Source: Aliidiomarina minuta (lineage in GTDB: Bacteria; Pseudomonadota; Gammaproteobacteria; Enterobacterales; Alteromonadaceae). From it: a stretch of DNA of 64,000 nucleotides. This document shows, piece by piece, positions 18,459 through 27,683 of the stretch (within the stretch, counting starts at the first letter, position 1; every line of letters begins with the position of its first letter). The notes under the pieces were generated by a model. That model ran no database searches, was not told where the DNA came from, and was given only the letters and a program-made list of their open reading frames with translations. The translations under genes and the position numbers were made by a program. The DNA is taken from NCBI RefSeq assembly GCF_003987145.1, contig NZ_PIPL01000001.1, positions 62,001 to 126,000 on the forward strand, given 5' to 3'.

Positions 18459-18927
18459 CTTTTGCCTCCTTAGGATGACCTGGGGGCAACGCATAACGTA
18501 CCCACTCTTTCATTATGCTGCGGTAAGCCTCGATCTCCTGATTTTGTTGCGGCCGGTACAGAGCGTCCTGCCAGCCTTCCAGTTGCGCACTGAAGGCAGC
18601 CTGACGTTTAGCTGGCATTTGCTGAACCATAAATTCGAACCAGGCACGGCCTTGTAAAGGAGCTATTTGCTGACGTGGAAAATAAGCTAAAGCAGCGCGT
18701 TTGGTTAATAAATTAAGTTCACTTAAGCTGTTGCCGCTATGATTTATCTGTACTAAAGCTGCCCGTTTTGCGCGCAGCCGAAGGTAGCGCTTTGTCCAAT
18801 AGTAAGCAATAAATATAATTGTGCTCAGGAACAGTAAAATGAGCGCCCACCAACCCCACGCAAGCGGCCACCAGCTAACCTCGGAAGCTTCTACAATATC
18901 GTGTAATGGTAGCTGCATCGACTTCAT
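18451..18927 (-). CDS. DUF4381-type membrane protein
   Basis: A 158-residue protein with one strong membrane helix (about 23-46, WGWWALILLFLSTIIFIAYYW) followed by a basic cytoplasmic domain with conserved aromatic residues. It matches the small DUF4381 proteins that sit between the DUF58 and batA genes of MoxR operons. An in-frame GTG at 18945 would add six residues, but AGGAG is best placed for ATG 18927, which forms an ATGA overlap with the stop of the DUF58 gene. The molecular role is unknown. Confidence 0.8.
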   Translation of the reverse strand: MKSMQLPLHDIVEASEVSWWPLAWGWWALILLFLSTIIFIAYYWTKRYLRLRAKRAALVQINHSGNSLSELNLLTKRAALAYFPRQQIAPLQGRAWFEFMVQQMPAKRQAAFSAQLEGWQDALYRPQQNQEIEAYRSIMKEWVRYALPPGHPKEAKGV

Positions 18928-19892
18928 CGGCCAATCTCCTGCCACTGCAATGGAAGAGGGGTAGCTGAACTTAAAGTGAATACGGGTATCCTGGCCTGAT
19001 TTAACAGCTGCAAGCGTTGGTTATACCATTGACTGGCCTTTTTAGCATATGCGTCATTAGTACTTTTTAAACCTAACCAGAACTCACGTTCAAAGTCGCC
19101 GTCCCGGGCGCTGACCTGAACCGGGGAGCTGGCTGGCAATTGCTGTTCCATGGGGTCCTGTAATAAAATAGCCTGTACCTTGTTATGGATACTTAATGCC
19201 CTCAGGGTTTCGACAGATCGGGTATTAAGTTCATGAAAATCACTCAGCAAATAAACTTCAGCACCGGTTTTAACCAGTTTTTGCAAACGCTGCAGGTTGT
19301 CATTTAAAGTCTGTGTAACAGGTTGACTGGAGAAATTCAGAGCCTGTTGATGTGATTCAACCAGACTATGAATGAAACGAAGAACACCTTTATCACGGCT
19401 TAAGGGTTTTACTTCCTGATGTTTATCATCGTTAAATATAAGCCCGCCGACACGGTCACCCCGGTAAGCAGATTGCCAGGCAATAGCGGCTGCCACGTGG
19501 GCCGCCTGCACTGATTTAAACAGCAGGCTGGAACCAAAAAGCATAGAATGACTAAAGTCAGTCATAATAAATACCGGGCGTTCTTTTTCCTCACGGAAAA
19601 GCTTCGTATGAGTTTTTCCGGTGCGAGCCGTAACGCGCCAGTCAATAGCACGAATATCATCACCATTCTGATAGTGACGTACTTCGTCAAACTCCATGCC
19701 CCGGCCTTTAAATCGACTCAGTGAAGCGCCTCCGCGACCACGGGCGGGAACCTTGCTTTTGCGGGTTCCTTGCATAGTGCGGTAACGTCTGTAGTTGAGC
19801 AACTCGGGCAAAGCTAATGTTGCTCCCTGGCTATGCATGATGCTTAGCCAGTCAGAAATACTCTGTTGCCGGGTGAATAGAGCTTTATTCAT
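18924..19892 (-). CDS. DUF58 / VWA-like protein of the MoxR operon
   Basis: A 322-residue cytoplasmic protein. It carries the DUF58 signature around residues 65-105 (GRGMEFDEVRHYQNGDD, IRAIDWRVTARTGKTH) and an incomplete VWA-like fold (VFIMTDFSHSM, about 115-125). DUF58 proteins are regular partners of MoxR ATPases. It starts three bases after the moxR stop, so the two are translated in succession. Confidence 0.88.
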   Translation of the reverse strand: MNKALFTRQQSISDWLSIMHSQGATLALPELLNYRRYRTMQGTRKSKVPARGRGGASLSRFKGRGMEFDEVRHYQNGDDIRAIDWRVTARTGKTHTKLFREEKERPVFIMTDFSHSMLFGSSLLFKSVQAAHVAAAIAWQSAYRGDRVGGLIFNDDKHQEVKPLSRDKGVLRFIHSLVESHQQALNFSSQPVTQTLNDNLQRLQKLVKTGAEVYLLSDFHELNTRSVETLRALSIHNKVQAILLQDPMEQQLPASSPVQVSARDGDFEREFWLGLKSTNDAYAKKASQWYNQRLQLLNQARIPVFTLSSATPLPLQWQEIGR

Positions 19893-19895
19893 AGT

Positions 19896-20852
19896 TTAAG
19901 GCGCAGGAACCAGGTTGAGAATTTTGTCCAATACCTGATTAGCACTGACACCATCGGCTTCAGCCTGATAACTTAAAATAAGTCGGTGACGTAGTACGTT
20001 ATAAGCGACGGCGGTTACATCATCAGGAGTAACAAAGTCACGGCCTAATAACCAGGCCCGGGCCCGGGCGCAGCGCTCCAGGGCAATAGAAGCGCGAGGG
20101 CTGACACCGTATTCTATCCAGCTGGCTAAAGTCTCGTCATAGGCAGCTGGCTGGCGGGTAGCTATTACCAGTTGCACGATATAATTTTCCACCGCAGGCT
20201 CTATATGCAGGCTCATGGTCGCCTGACGAGCGGCAAAAATGGCTTTTTGACTAAGAGGTTCTGGCATATCGCTTTCCCCCCTTATGCTTTCGTTGCGCGT
20301 TAATTGCAGTATACGTCGCTCAGTAGCTGCATCCGGATAATCCAGCACCAGATGAAGCAGAAAGCGATCCAGCTGAGCTTCAGGCAAAGGGTAGGTACCT
20401 TCCTGTTCAATAGGGTTCTGTGTCGCCATAACGGTGAATAGCGGCGGCAGTGCGTAGGTCTTTTTGCCCACCGTTATCTGTCGTTCCGCCATAGCCTCAA
20501 GTAACGCTGATTGTACTTTAGCCGGTGCCCGGTTAATTTCGTCCGCCAGTATTAAGTTATGAAATAGCGGACCTGGCTGAAATTTGAAGTCGCCGGTTTC
20601 GGGGCGATAAATATCAGTACCGGTTAGATCCGCAGGTAATAAGTCCGGAGTAAACTGGATGCGATGAAAGTTTGCTTCAATACCTTTTGCTAAAGCGTTG
20701 ATGGCGCGTGTTTTAGCCAGACCTGGAGGACCTTCAACTAATAAGTGCCCATCCGCCAGTATGGCTATTAATAAATGCTCGGTTAATTCAGGCTGACCAA
20801 TGACCTGACTATTTAAAAAATCGCGCAATTTGCGGAAGGCGTGCACTGCCAT
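19896..20852 (-). CDS. MoxR-family AAA+ ATPase
   Basis: A 318-residue MoxR ATPase, a chaperone-like AAA+ protein believed to act on VWA partners. Walker A is EGPPGLAKT (about 39-47), Walker B LILADEINRAP (about 101-111), the sensor region VMATQNPIEQEGTYPLPEAQLDRF (about 142-165) is characteristic of the family, and the lid domain follows. It is the first gene of the six-gene MoxR/Bat operon (20852 down to 13989) and is divergent from fadI across 212 bases. Confidence 0.93.
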   Translation of the reverse strand: MAVHAFRKLRDFLNSQVIGQPELTEHLLIAILADGHLLVEGPPGLAKTRAINALAKGIEANFHRIQFTPDLLPADLTGTDIYRPETGDFKFQPGPLFHNLILADEINRAPAKVQSALLEAMAERQITVGKKTYALPPLFTVMATQNPIEQEGTYPLPEAQLDRFLLHLVLDYPDAATERRILQLTRNESIRGESDMPEPLSQKAIFAARQATMSLHIEPAVENYIVQLVIATRQPAAYDETLASWIEYGVSPRASIALERCARARAWLLGRDFVTPDDVTAVAYNVLRHRLILSYQAEADGVSANQVLDKILNLVPAP

Positions 20853-21031
20853 GCTATATCCTTATTTATTGTCGTAGTCGGTTTCTTTATCTTCTTGGAA
20901 TGACTAGTCTTAAAGAAAATTCAGTCACTCTGATACCTGTTTACGCAGTTAGTTCGCGTTATAAGGCCAGTGTACAGAAAATCAATGGTTTAAATCTGTT
21001 AAATTTACAGTTAGAATCAGGTAATTTTTCG

Positions 21032-21042
21032 TGGTCTGACCA
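21032..21042. promoter_or_regulatory. Predicted FadR operator upstream of fadI
   Basis: The palindrome TGGTCTGACCA matches the FadR core TGGTCnGACCA exactly and lies 22 bases before the fadI start. In gammaproteobacteria FadR represses beta-oxidation genes until long-chain acyl-CoA is present. Confidence 0.75.
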
Positions 21043-21064
21043 GTAACCGTAAAAGGGGAGTTCT

Positions 21065-22378
21065 ATGTCAGCTTCAGCACAGTCTTTAGTTACCGCCAAA
21101 GGTGATCGTATTGCCATAGTGGCGGGTTTACGTACGCCTTTCGCTAAACAAGCTACCTATTTTCACGGTGTACCCGCACTGGATATGGGCAAAATGGTGG
21201 TTCAGGAACTTATCTCACGAACCGATCTGGATGCCGAGCTGGTACAGCAACTGGTGTTTGGTCAGGTTGTGCAAATGCCTTCAGCGCCAAATATTGCCCG
21301 GGAAATTGTATTAGGCACCACATTGCCAGTAAGCACTGACGCTTACAGTGTAAGCCGGGCCTGCGCAACCAGCTTTCAATCCGCAGCCAACATTGCCGAA
21401 TCAATGCTGGCAGGTAATATTTCGGTTGGTATAGCTGGGGGGTCTGATTCTTCCTCGGTATTACCGATAGGGGTTTCCCGTAAGCTGGCTTTGGCTTTGG
21501 TTGATTTGAATAAAGCCCGTAGTACCGGGGCAAAGCTGAAAATACTTAAGCGTCTGGGTTTAAAAGATCTGATGCCGGTCCCACCAGCTATTGCTGAATA
21601 TTCTACTGGACTTACCATGGGCGAGACTGCCGAGCAGATGGCAAAAAGTCATAATATAAGTCGCGAAGATCAGGATAAGCTGGCGCATCGTTCCCACAAT
21701 ATGGCGCATCAGGCCTGGGAAGATGGCAAGTTAGCACATGAAGTGATGGCTGCGCACGTAGCACCTTATGATGATTTCCTGGAGCGCGATAACAATATCC
21801 GCAGCGATTCGAAAGTGGAAGGTTACGCCAAACTGCGCCCTGCATTTGACCGTAAACACGGCTCAGTAACAGCGGCTAACTCGACGCCATTAACGGACGG
21901 CGCTGCGGCGGTACTGATGATGACGGAGAGCCGGGCAAAAGAACTGGGGTATAAACCTTTAGGTTATATCCGCAGTTACGCTTTTACGGCTATCGACGTA
22001 TGGCAGGACATGCTGATGGGTCCTTCGTATGCAACGCCTGTCGCACTGGAACGAGCGGGTATGCAACTGGGTGATTTGGATCTGATTGAAATGCACGAAG
22101 CTTTCGCTGCTCAGACTCTGGCTAATGTGAAAATGTTTGCCAGCCAGAAGTTTGCACAGGAAAAACTGAATCGTAGCCAGGCAATTGGCGAAATTGATAT
22201 GGATAAGTTTAACGTGATGGGTGGTTCTATTGCCTATGGTCATCCTTTTGCCGCTACTGGTGCGCGAATGATCACACAGACACTTAATGAATTGCAGCGT
22301 CGCGGTGGTGGGGTAGGTTTAACCACCGCCTGTGCGGCGGGTGGACTGGGTTCCGCAATGATACTGGAGACTGAATAA
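21065..22378 (+). CDS. fadI: FadI, 3-ketoacyl-CoA thiolase
   Basis: FadI carries out the last step of beta-oxidation, cleaving 3-ketoacyl-CoA with CoA to acetyl-CoA and a shortened acyl-CoA. The 437 residues (436 in E. coli FadI) contain the nucleophile Cys100 (SRACATS), the GHPFAATGAR motif (about 393-402) and a C-terminal catalytic Cys (TTACAAGG, near 423). The ATG follows AGGGGAG. It overlaps fadJ by one base (TAATG), so expression is coupled and the two form the complex. The length and the fadIJ order (thiolase first) distinguish it from fadBA. Confidence 0.95.
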   Translation: MSASAQSLVTAKGDRIAIVAGLRTPFAKQATYFHGVPALDMGKMVVQELISRTDLDAELVQQLVFGQVVQMPSAPNIAREIVLGTTLPVSTDAYSVSRACATSFQSAANIAESMLAGNISVGIAGGSDSSSVLPIGVSRKLALALVDLNKARSTGAKLKILKRLGLKDLMPVPPAIAEYSTGLTMGETAEQMAKSHNISREDQDKLAHRSHNMAHQAWEDGKLAHEVMAAHVAPYDDFLERDNNIRSDSKVEGYAKLRPAFDRKHGSVTAANSTPLTDGAAAVLMMTESRAKELGYKPLGYIRSYAFTAIDVWQDMLMGPSYATPVALERAGMQLGDLDLIEMHEAFAAQTLANVKMFASQKFAQEKLNRSQAIGEIDMDKFNVMGGSIAYGHPFAATGARMITQTLNELQRRGGGVGLTTACAAGGLGSAMILETE

Positions 22379-24498
22379 TGAGTGAGCAAAAAGCATTTAC
22401 CTTAGAAAAGCGTGACGACGGCATCGCTATTATTACTATTGATGTGCCGGGTGAAAGCATGAACACCCTGAAATCCAGTTTTGCTGATGAAGTGACTGAT
22501 TTACTGGATGATATTGAAAATGATAGCAGTATTAAGGGCATCGTATTTGTCAGTGGTAAAGCTACCTCTTTTATAGCTGGTGCTGACATTCGCATGATCG
22601 CGGATTGTAGCTCGGCGGCTGACGCAGAAAGTCTGGCGCGGCAGGGACAGGCGTTATTTGACCGTGTAGAAGAACAGAAAGTACCAGTGATTGCCGCTGT
22701 GCATGGTGCCTGCCTGGGCGGAGGCCTGGAGTTAGCGCTGGCTTGTCATGGTCGGGTTATTAGTGATTCAGATAAAACCGTAATGGGATTGCCTGAAGTG
22801 CAGCTGGGTCTTTTACCTGGTTCTGGTGGTACTCAGCGTCTGCCTCGTAAGGTCGGTATTCAGCAGGGCCTGACCATGATGCTGACCGGTAAACAACTGC
22901 GTCCTAAACAAGCAAAAAAATATGGCTTAGCCAATGATGTGGTACCGCAAAGTATTTTACTGGAAGCGGCTATTGAGCTGGCAAAAAAAGGCAAACCTAA
23001 GCCTTCAAAGCCAAATCATGGCCTGGTGCAAAAAATTCTTGAAGGGCCTTTAAGTTCAGTGCTTTATAAAAAAGCGCGGGAACAGGCACAGAAAAAAGCA
23101 CAGGGTAATTATCCGGCTATTGATCGCATCATAGACACTGTGTCTCATGGTATCAGCAAAGGCATGAAAGCGGGTCTTGAGCTGGAAGCCAAAAACTTCG
23201 GCGAGCTGGCGATGACGCCGGAATCGAATCAGTTGCGCAATATTTTCTTTGCTACCACTGAAATGAAAAAAGAAACCGGTGCTGATGGGGTTAAGCCAGA
23301 CAAAGTTAAAAAAGCAGCGGTGTTAGGCGGCGGTCTTATGGGTGGCGGTATTGCCCATGTCAGCATTAACAAGGCGAAAGTGCCGGTACGCCTGAAAGAT
23401 ATTAATCAGGAAGGCATCAAGAATGCTTTGCATTATCATCATAGTCTGTTGAAACCCAAAGTTAAGCGCAAAATCATGCGCCAGGCAGAGCTTGAAAAAC
23501 AAATGCTGATGCTGAGTACTACGACCGATTACAGTGGTTTTAAAGACGTCGATATCGTTAATGAAGCGGTATTTGAAGATCTGGATCTGAAGCAGAAAAT
23601 GGTTTCAGATATTGAACAGAATGCCCAGAAAAGCACAATTTTCGCGACTAATACGTCTTCGTTGCCGATCACTAAAATCGCGGCTAAAGCAGAGCGTCCG
23701 GAGCTGGTCATCGGGCTGCACTATTTCTCCCCGGTCGAGAAAATGCCATTGGCAGAGATTATCACCCACCCTGGAACGTCGGATAAAACCATAGCGACGA
23801 CAGTTGCTTTTGCTCGTGCCCAGGGTAAAACACCGATTGTGGTGCGTGACGGTGCTGGTTTTTATGTGAATCGTATTCTGGCTCCTTATATGAACGAAGC
23901 GGCACGTCTGTTACTGGACGGGGAGCCGATTGAGCATATTGATAAAGCGCTGGTTAAATTTGGTTTCCCGGTTGGGCCTATCACTTTGCTGGATGAGGTA
24001 GGTATTGATGTAGGTGCCAAAGTGGCTCCTATACTGGTAGATGCTTTGGGCGAACGTTTTGAGTCGCCGACAGCTTTTGACAAATTGCTGGACGACGGCC
24101 GTAAAGGTCGTAAAACTAAAAAAGGTTTTTATAAATACGAAGGCGGGAAAAAAGGCAAAGAAGTGGATAGCAGCGTTTATAAGATTCTTGACGTTTCCCC
24201 TTCGCAGCAGCTTGACCGTGAGCAGATAGTTGAGCGCACTATCTACCCGATGCTGAATGAAGCCGCCTGGTGTCTGCAGGACGATATTATCAATTCGCCA
24301 CGGGATGGTGATATTGGTGCTATTTATGGGATAGGTTTCCCTCCTTTCCTGGGTGGGCCTTTCCGTTACATGGACAGTCTGGGCATAAAGCAGGTCGTGG
24401 AGAAGTTGCAGGCACTGGAAAAAGAACAGGGCGCTCGTTATGCACCTTGCGACCTGTTAGTGCAAATGGCTAAGGACAATACCCGCTTTTATTCTTAA
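22378..24498 (+). CDS. fadJ: FadJ, multifunctional beta-oxidation alpha subunit
   Basis: FadJ hydrates enoyl-CoA and oxidises L-3-hydroxyacyl-CoA with NAD, passing the product to FadI. The 706 residues (714 in E. coli) show an N-terminal crotonase domain with oxyanion region AGADIRM and catalytic Glu118 (GGGLELA) and Glu140 (GLPEVQLG). The NAD-binding motif LGGGLMGGGIAH lies near 315-326, the dehydrogenase His near 447 (GLHYFSPV), and two C-terminal helical dehydrogenase domains follow. A hairpin lies downstream. Confidence 0.95.
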   Translation: MSEQKAFTLEKRDDGIAIITIDVPGESMNTLKSSFADEVTDLLDDIENDSSIKGIVFVSGKATSFIAGADIRMIADCSSAADAESLARQGQALFDRVEEQKVPVIAAVHGACLGGGLELALACHGRVISDSDKTVMGLPEVQLGLLPGSGGTQRLPRKVGIQQGLTMMLTGKQLRPKQAKKYGLANDVVPQSILLEAAIELAKKGKPKPSKPNHGLVQKILEGPLSSVLYKKAREQAQKKAQGNYPAIDRIIDTVSHGISKGMKAGLELEAKNFGELAMTPESNQLRNIFFATTEMKKETGADGVKPDKVKKAAVLGGGLMGGGIAHVSINKAKVPVRLKDINQEGIKNALHYHHSLLKPKVKRKIMRQAELEKQMLMLSTTTDYSGFKDVDIVNEAVFEDLDLKQKMVSDIEQNAQKSTIFATNTSSLPITKIAAKAERPELVIGLHYFSPVEKMPLAEIITHPGTSDKTIATTVAFARAQGKTPIVVRDGAGFYVNRILAPYMNEAARLLLDGEPIEHIDKALVKFGFPVGPITLLDEVGIDVGAKVAPILVDALGERFESPTAFDKLLDDGRKGRKTKKGFYKYEGGKKGKEVDSSVYKILDVSPSQQLDREQIVERTIYPMLNEAAWCLQDDIINSPRDGDIGAIYGIGFPPFLGGPFRYMDSLGIKQVVEKLQALEKEQGARYAPCDLLVQMAKDNTRFYS

Positions 24499-24516
24499 TG
24501 GGTGACTACTGATGTG

Positions 24517-24547
24517 AACGGCTTGTTGCTTTTAGCAAGCCGTTTAT
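24517..24547 (+). terminator. Hairpin after fadJ, weak terminator candidate
   Basis: A 9-bp stem AACGGCTTG / CAAGCCGTT with a 10-base loop is followed only by TTATA rather than a long T-run. Confidence 0.4.
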
Positions 24548-24583
24548 AGCGAAAGGCGCAATGTGCCGGCTCGCTGTATTCTG

Positions 24584-24589
24584 TATAAT
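24584..24589 (+). promoter_or_regulatory. TATAAT -10 element before the small membrane protein gene
   Basis: A perfect TATAAT lies 38 bases before the ATG at 24628. No good -35 is seen at 16-18 bases. Confidence 0.4.
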
Positions 24590-24627
24590 GGCTTTAGCGT
24601 TGCCCAAATCAGACAACAGGAGTGGTT

Positions 24628-24825
24628 ATGATAGTACTACCCGTAGTCAGTATCCTTTCAGCCCTGTACTTTTATATACAGGCACTGAAAAACGCGATGC
24701 ATCCGAAACGCTGGGGATTCTTAGGTTTGTGCCTGGGGCCTCTTGTGTGGCCTTTTTTCTCCACACATAAGCGTATGCACGAGTTGCGTCATAAAGTAGC
24801 TCAGGCGTGTTGTTTTAAGGCTTAA
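24628..24825 (+). CDS. Small membrane protein, unidentified (65 residues)
   Basis: A 65-residue frame with a convincing start: AGGAG five bases before ATG 24628 (an in-frame GTG at 24622 is part of that leader). The N-terminus is a hydrophobic helix (VLPVVSILSALYFYIQALK), a second hydrophobic stretch is WGFLGLCLGPLVWPFF, and the tail is basic with a Cys pair near the end. I do not recognise a family. It ends one base from the convergent M16 peptidase stop. A frame one base off encodes a similar-sized product but lacks an SD. Confidence 0.65.
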   Translation: MIVLPVVSILSALYFYIQALKNAMHPKRWGFLGLCLGPLVWPFFSTHKRMHELRHKVAQACCFKA

Positions 24826-24826
24826 T

Positions 24827-27580
24827 TCAGTCGTCTTCCGGGGTATCTTCAGTCTCCTTTATGGGTTCACAGGTTAAGAACATACTGGATGCACTTTGTA
24901 GCATGCGCTCTACTGCGAACTGAACCAGTTGCTGCAGGCTAATGCGGCTTACTTCTGCTGCCAGCTTATCAGCTAAATCAAAGTTATAGTCTTCAATGCC
25001 AATGCTTGTCCATAACCTCTGGGCGCGTATTCTCAGACTTGGATCTTTATCTTCCAGGTGGGTTAACACGCTTTGTTTAGCATCTTCCCAACTGTCATTA
25101 TCTAATGTCGGTAGCTGTTCACAAAATTGCTGTATAAACTGGTCAATCGCCGACTCCATAGTCGCTAGTTCAGCATGTGGCGACTGCACGTAAAAGAGCA
25201 GACCAGGCCTTCCATTCATCGGTACATAGCTTGAGCCCACCATATACCCCAGCTGTTGCTCAGTGCGTAGCTGAGAGAAGAATCCTGGTGACACCAGGTG
25301 ATTGAGTAACAGAAAGCTGGCTTTTTCTACCACAGATTGCGATTGGCCCTGACAAAATAAGGCGACCGCTTTGTCGGGGTGGGGCAGGTAGCTATAATTC
25401 AGTTCACGTTTACCGGGCTCCAATAAGCGGACTTCGCGCAACGGGCCTTGAGCGGGTTGACGCTTTAAACGTAATTTCTGGGTCACCAGACTGGTTAGGT
25501 GGCGGGCGGTTTCAACTGGCCAATCGCCGTGAATCAGCATACGTACATTCATATCTGAAAATAAAATGGGCAGCTGTTGACGGAAAAAGTCTTCCGTAAT
25601 TTCAGGCATGGCAGATGCCAGCCCTTGTGCTGTGAAACAGCCTCTTTGCAGCTCCTGATTGAGGATAGTGAACAAATGATTTATTGGTTTATGTCGATTT
25701 ACCGCCAGCCAGTTGTGATACAGGCTATGCTGAATAGCGTTGAAGTGCTGTTCGGCAAATTCGAAATTGGTTAACTCGCTAAGTATGCGTGATAACAACG
25801 CGGGTTGCTGCTCAGAGAAACCACTTAAATGAATACTGATACCGGACTGTTGTGGATAGAGGTTAAAGTTAATGCCGGCAATTTCGGCGTCGTAACAACG
25901 TTCATTCAGTTTGTCCAGAACCAGTTCACACCATAACCGGCTGCAGGCAAAAGCACTGCGTCTGACGGTTGCGTGAGGCAGACTTAATGACAGGTAAAGG
26001 TGCCCTTTCGGAACCCTGAATTGGGCATCCTGAAGATGCCATGCCTGTAATGACGCGACACTGGGCACTAAAGCTGGTTTATGGCGAACCGGTTCACGCA
26101 GGGGCAACGGGTTCTGGCGCTCAGGAATAAAGGGGTTTGCTGGTGGTAACCGAAGATTGCTGTTTTCGAGCGGGCTTGCATAATAGGCCAGTTTCTCTTC
26201 ATCGATGTCATGAATGCTGTACGCAGTTTCATATAGTTCAGTGGTCTGGTTGACCGGTAAAGATTGATGAATGAGAGTAACTCGCGCCTTCTCTGGTTGC
26301 ATGACCTGTAGCAATTCATGTGCTTTATCAATGTTCAGGTTGCGCATCAGGTAATCGCCGGTAATGCTGTGCTCTGGCTCATAATGCAGCATATTGATAG
26401 CTAGCTGAGACGCTAGATCTAAGGTTCGGATACCTTCCTGAAAACGAAACGCGAGGCCTATCATCTGCTGGCGCTCGGCATAATAATGCTTTTTTAATCC
26501 ATGCTCTTTAACCAGAGCTATACCATTAAAAATAAGGCATATTACTTCATCGATCTGCTCAAGGCCGTTTTCTGTTAGCTGAATATTGAAGTTAAAGTCT
26601 TTAAAATTACTACCACTCACGCCACCGCCAGCTGACAGGGCAGTGGCCCAACCTCGTTGTCTCAATTCGGCACAGATGCTTCCCTGGCCTTCATAACCAA
26701 GAATATGGGCAAGGAAGCTGGTGGTCTTGTAGGGGTAATCGTCATTAATACTGGGAAATGGGAAAGAGAGTATTAAACGACAAGCTTGTTTTAAAGGTCG
26801 GACATGAATGCGTACACCGAGTTGTTGCTCGGTGTATAAAGGAACCTGCGGATAGTTAAGTTCTGCACCCCCTTCAGGAATAACAGAAAACCACTCTGTA
26901 GCTAATTGCTGTAACTCCGATAATGACTGAGGTCCGGCAAGAACAAGGCTTAGATGTTCAGCCTTATACCAGTCGCTAAAGAACTGTCGCAGCCTTTGCG
27001 CGGTAGTTTGCTGATCGCTATCGGCCAGAGTGTGTGCATTACCCACTGAAAATTTGGTAAACGGGTGTTCCGGGTTAGCGGTTTCTTTATGAACCTGATA
27101 AAGGCGGCGAAGCTCATCGGTCAGCTTCATTCGGTATTCAGACTCAACGGCCTGCAATTCTTTATCTATCCATTTCTGCTCGAATAGGGGGGCGATGAAA
27201 AACTGACTGAATCGGTCCAGGGCGGCAGAAAAATACTCAGGTTGGATATCAAAATAAAAACTGGTGTGCTCGGTGCCTGTCCAGGCATTGTGATGACCAC
27301 CATGCTGACTAATAAAGTCGCCGTAATCAGATGGTTGTGGATATTTAGCGGTGCCCATAAAGAGCATATGCTCGAGAAAGTGAGCAAGTCCCTGCATTTC
27401 TTCAGGATCCTGAAAGTGGCCGGCATTGACACCGACTGCTGCTGCGCTATGAATGGCTTGTTCGTCATGCACTAAAATAACCCGGAGGCCGTTATCCAGC
27501 GTCAGGTACTTATAATCACGGTGATCATAAGGACTTTTTTCAGGGCGAAAATGGTCATCTGAAACGGCTGTGCCGGACAT
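24827..27580 (-). CDS. M16 insulinase-family zinc peptidase
   Basis: A 917-residue pitrilysin/insulinase-type metallopeptidase related to E. coli protease III. The inverted zinc motif is HFLEH (His67, Glu70, His71), with the third ligand Glu148 in ELQAVESE. The four-domain clamshell length is normal (962 in E. coli Ptr, which includes a signal peptide). No signal peptide is visible here, so a cytoplasmic location is more likely than periplasmic. It starts at an ATG with AAGGA upstream. The substrate is unknown; family members degrade peptides. Confidence 0.92.
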   Translation of the reverse strand: MSGTAVSDDHFRPEKSPYDHRDYKYLTLDNGLRVILVHDEQAIHSAAAVGVNAGHFQDPEEMQGLAHFLEHMLFMGTAKYPQPSDYGDFISQHGGHHNAWTGTEHTSFYFDIQPEYFSAALDRFSQFFIAPLFEQKWIDKELQAVESEYRMKLTDELRRLYQVHKETANPEHPFTKFSVGNAHTLADSDQQTTAQRLRQFFSDWYKAEHLSLVLAGPQSLSELQQLATEWFSVIPEGGAELNYPQVPLYTEQQLGVRIHVRPLKQACRLILSFPFPSINDDYPYKTTSFLAHILGYEGQGSICAELRQRGWATALSAGGGVSGSNFKDFNFNIQLTENGLEQIDEVICLIFNGIALVKEHGLKKHYYAERQQMIGLAFRFQEGIRTLDLASQLAINMLHYEPEHSITGDYLMRNLNIDKAHELLQVMQPEKARVTLIHQSLPVNQTTELYETAYSIHDIDEEKLAYYASPLENSNLRLPPANPFIPERQNPLPLREPVRHKPALVPSVASLQAWHLQDAQFRVPKGHLYLSLSLPHATVRRSAFACSRLWCELVLDKLNERCYDAEIAGINFNLYPQQSGISIHLSGFSEQQPALLSRILSELTNFEFAEQHFNAIQHSLYHNWLAVNRHKPINHLFTILNQELQRGCFTAQGLASAMPEITEDFFRQQLPILFSDMNVRMLIHGDWPVETARHLTSLVTQKLRLKRQPAQGPLREVRLLEPGKRELNYSYLPHPDKAVALFCQGQSQSVVEKASFLLLNHLVSPGFFSQLRTEQQLGYMVGSSYVPMNGRPGLLFYVQSPHAELATMESAIDQFIQQFCEQLPTLDNDSWEDAKQSVLTHLEDKDPSLRIRAQRLWTSIGIEDYNFDLADKLAAEVSRISLQQLVQFAVERMLQSASSMFLTCEPIKETEDTPEDD

Positions 27581-27652
27581 AAAAATCCTTACTTTTGAAT
27601 GGAGGAATGATCATTCGGTTATAGCAGGATAAACATTAAAAACACAGCTTTA

Positions 27653-27673
27653 GCAGAGGGTTAGACCCTCTGC
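27653..27673 (-). terminator. Hairpin after bamE
   Basis: A perfect 8-bp stem GCAGAGGG / CCCTCTGC with loop TTAGA lies 10 bases past the bamE stop; the T-tract on the minus strand is interrupted. Confidence 0.4.
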
Positions 27674-27683
27674 AGAGGATTGC

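Noticed and set aside
24561..24770. 69-codon frame overlapping the small membrane protein
   Set aside because: Its start lies upstream of the -10 element and has no SD, whereas the 24628 frame has both promoter and SD support.
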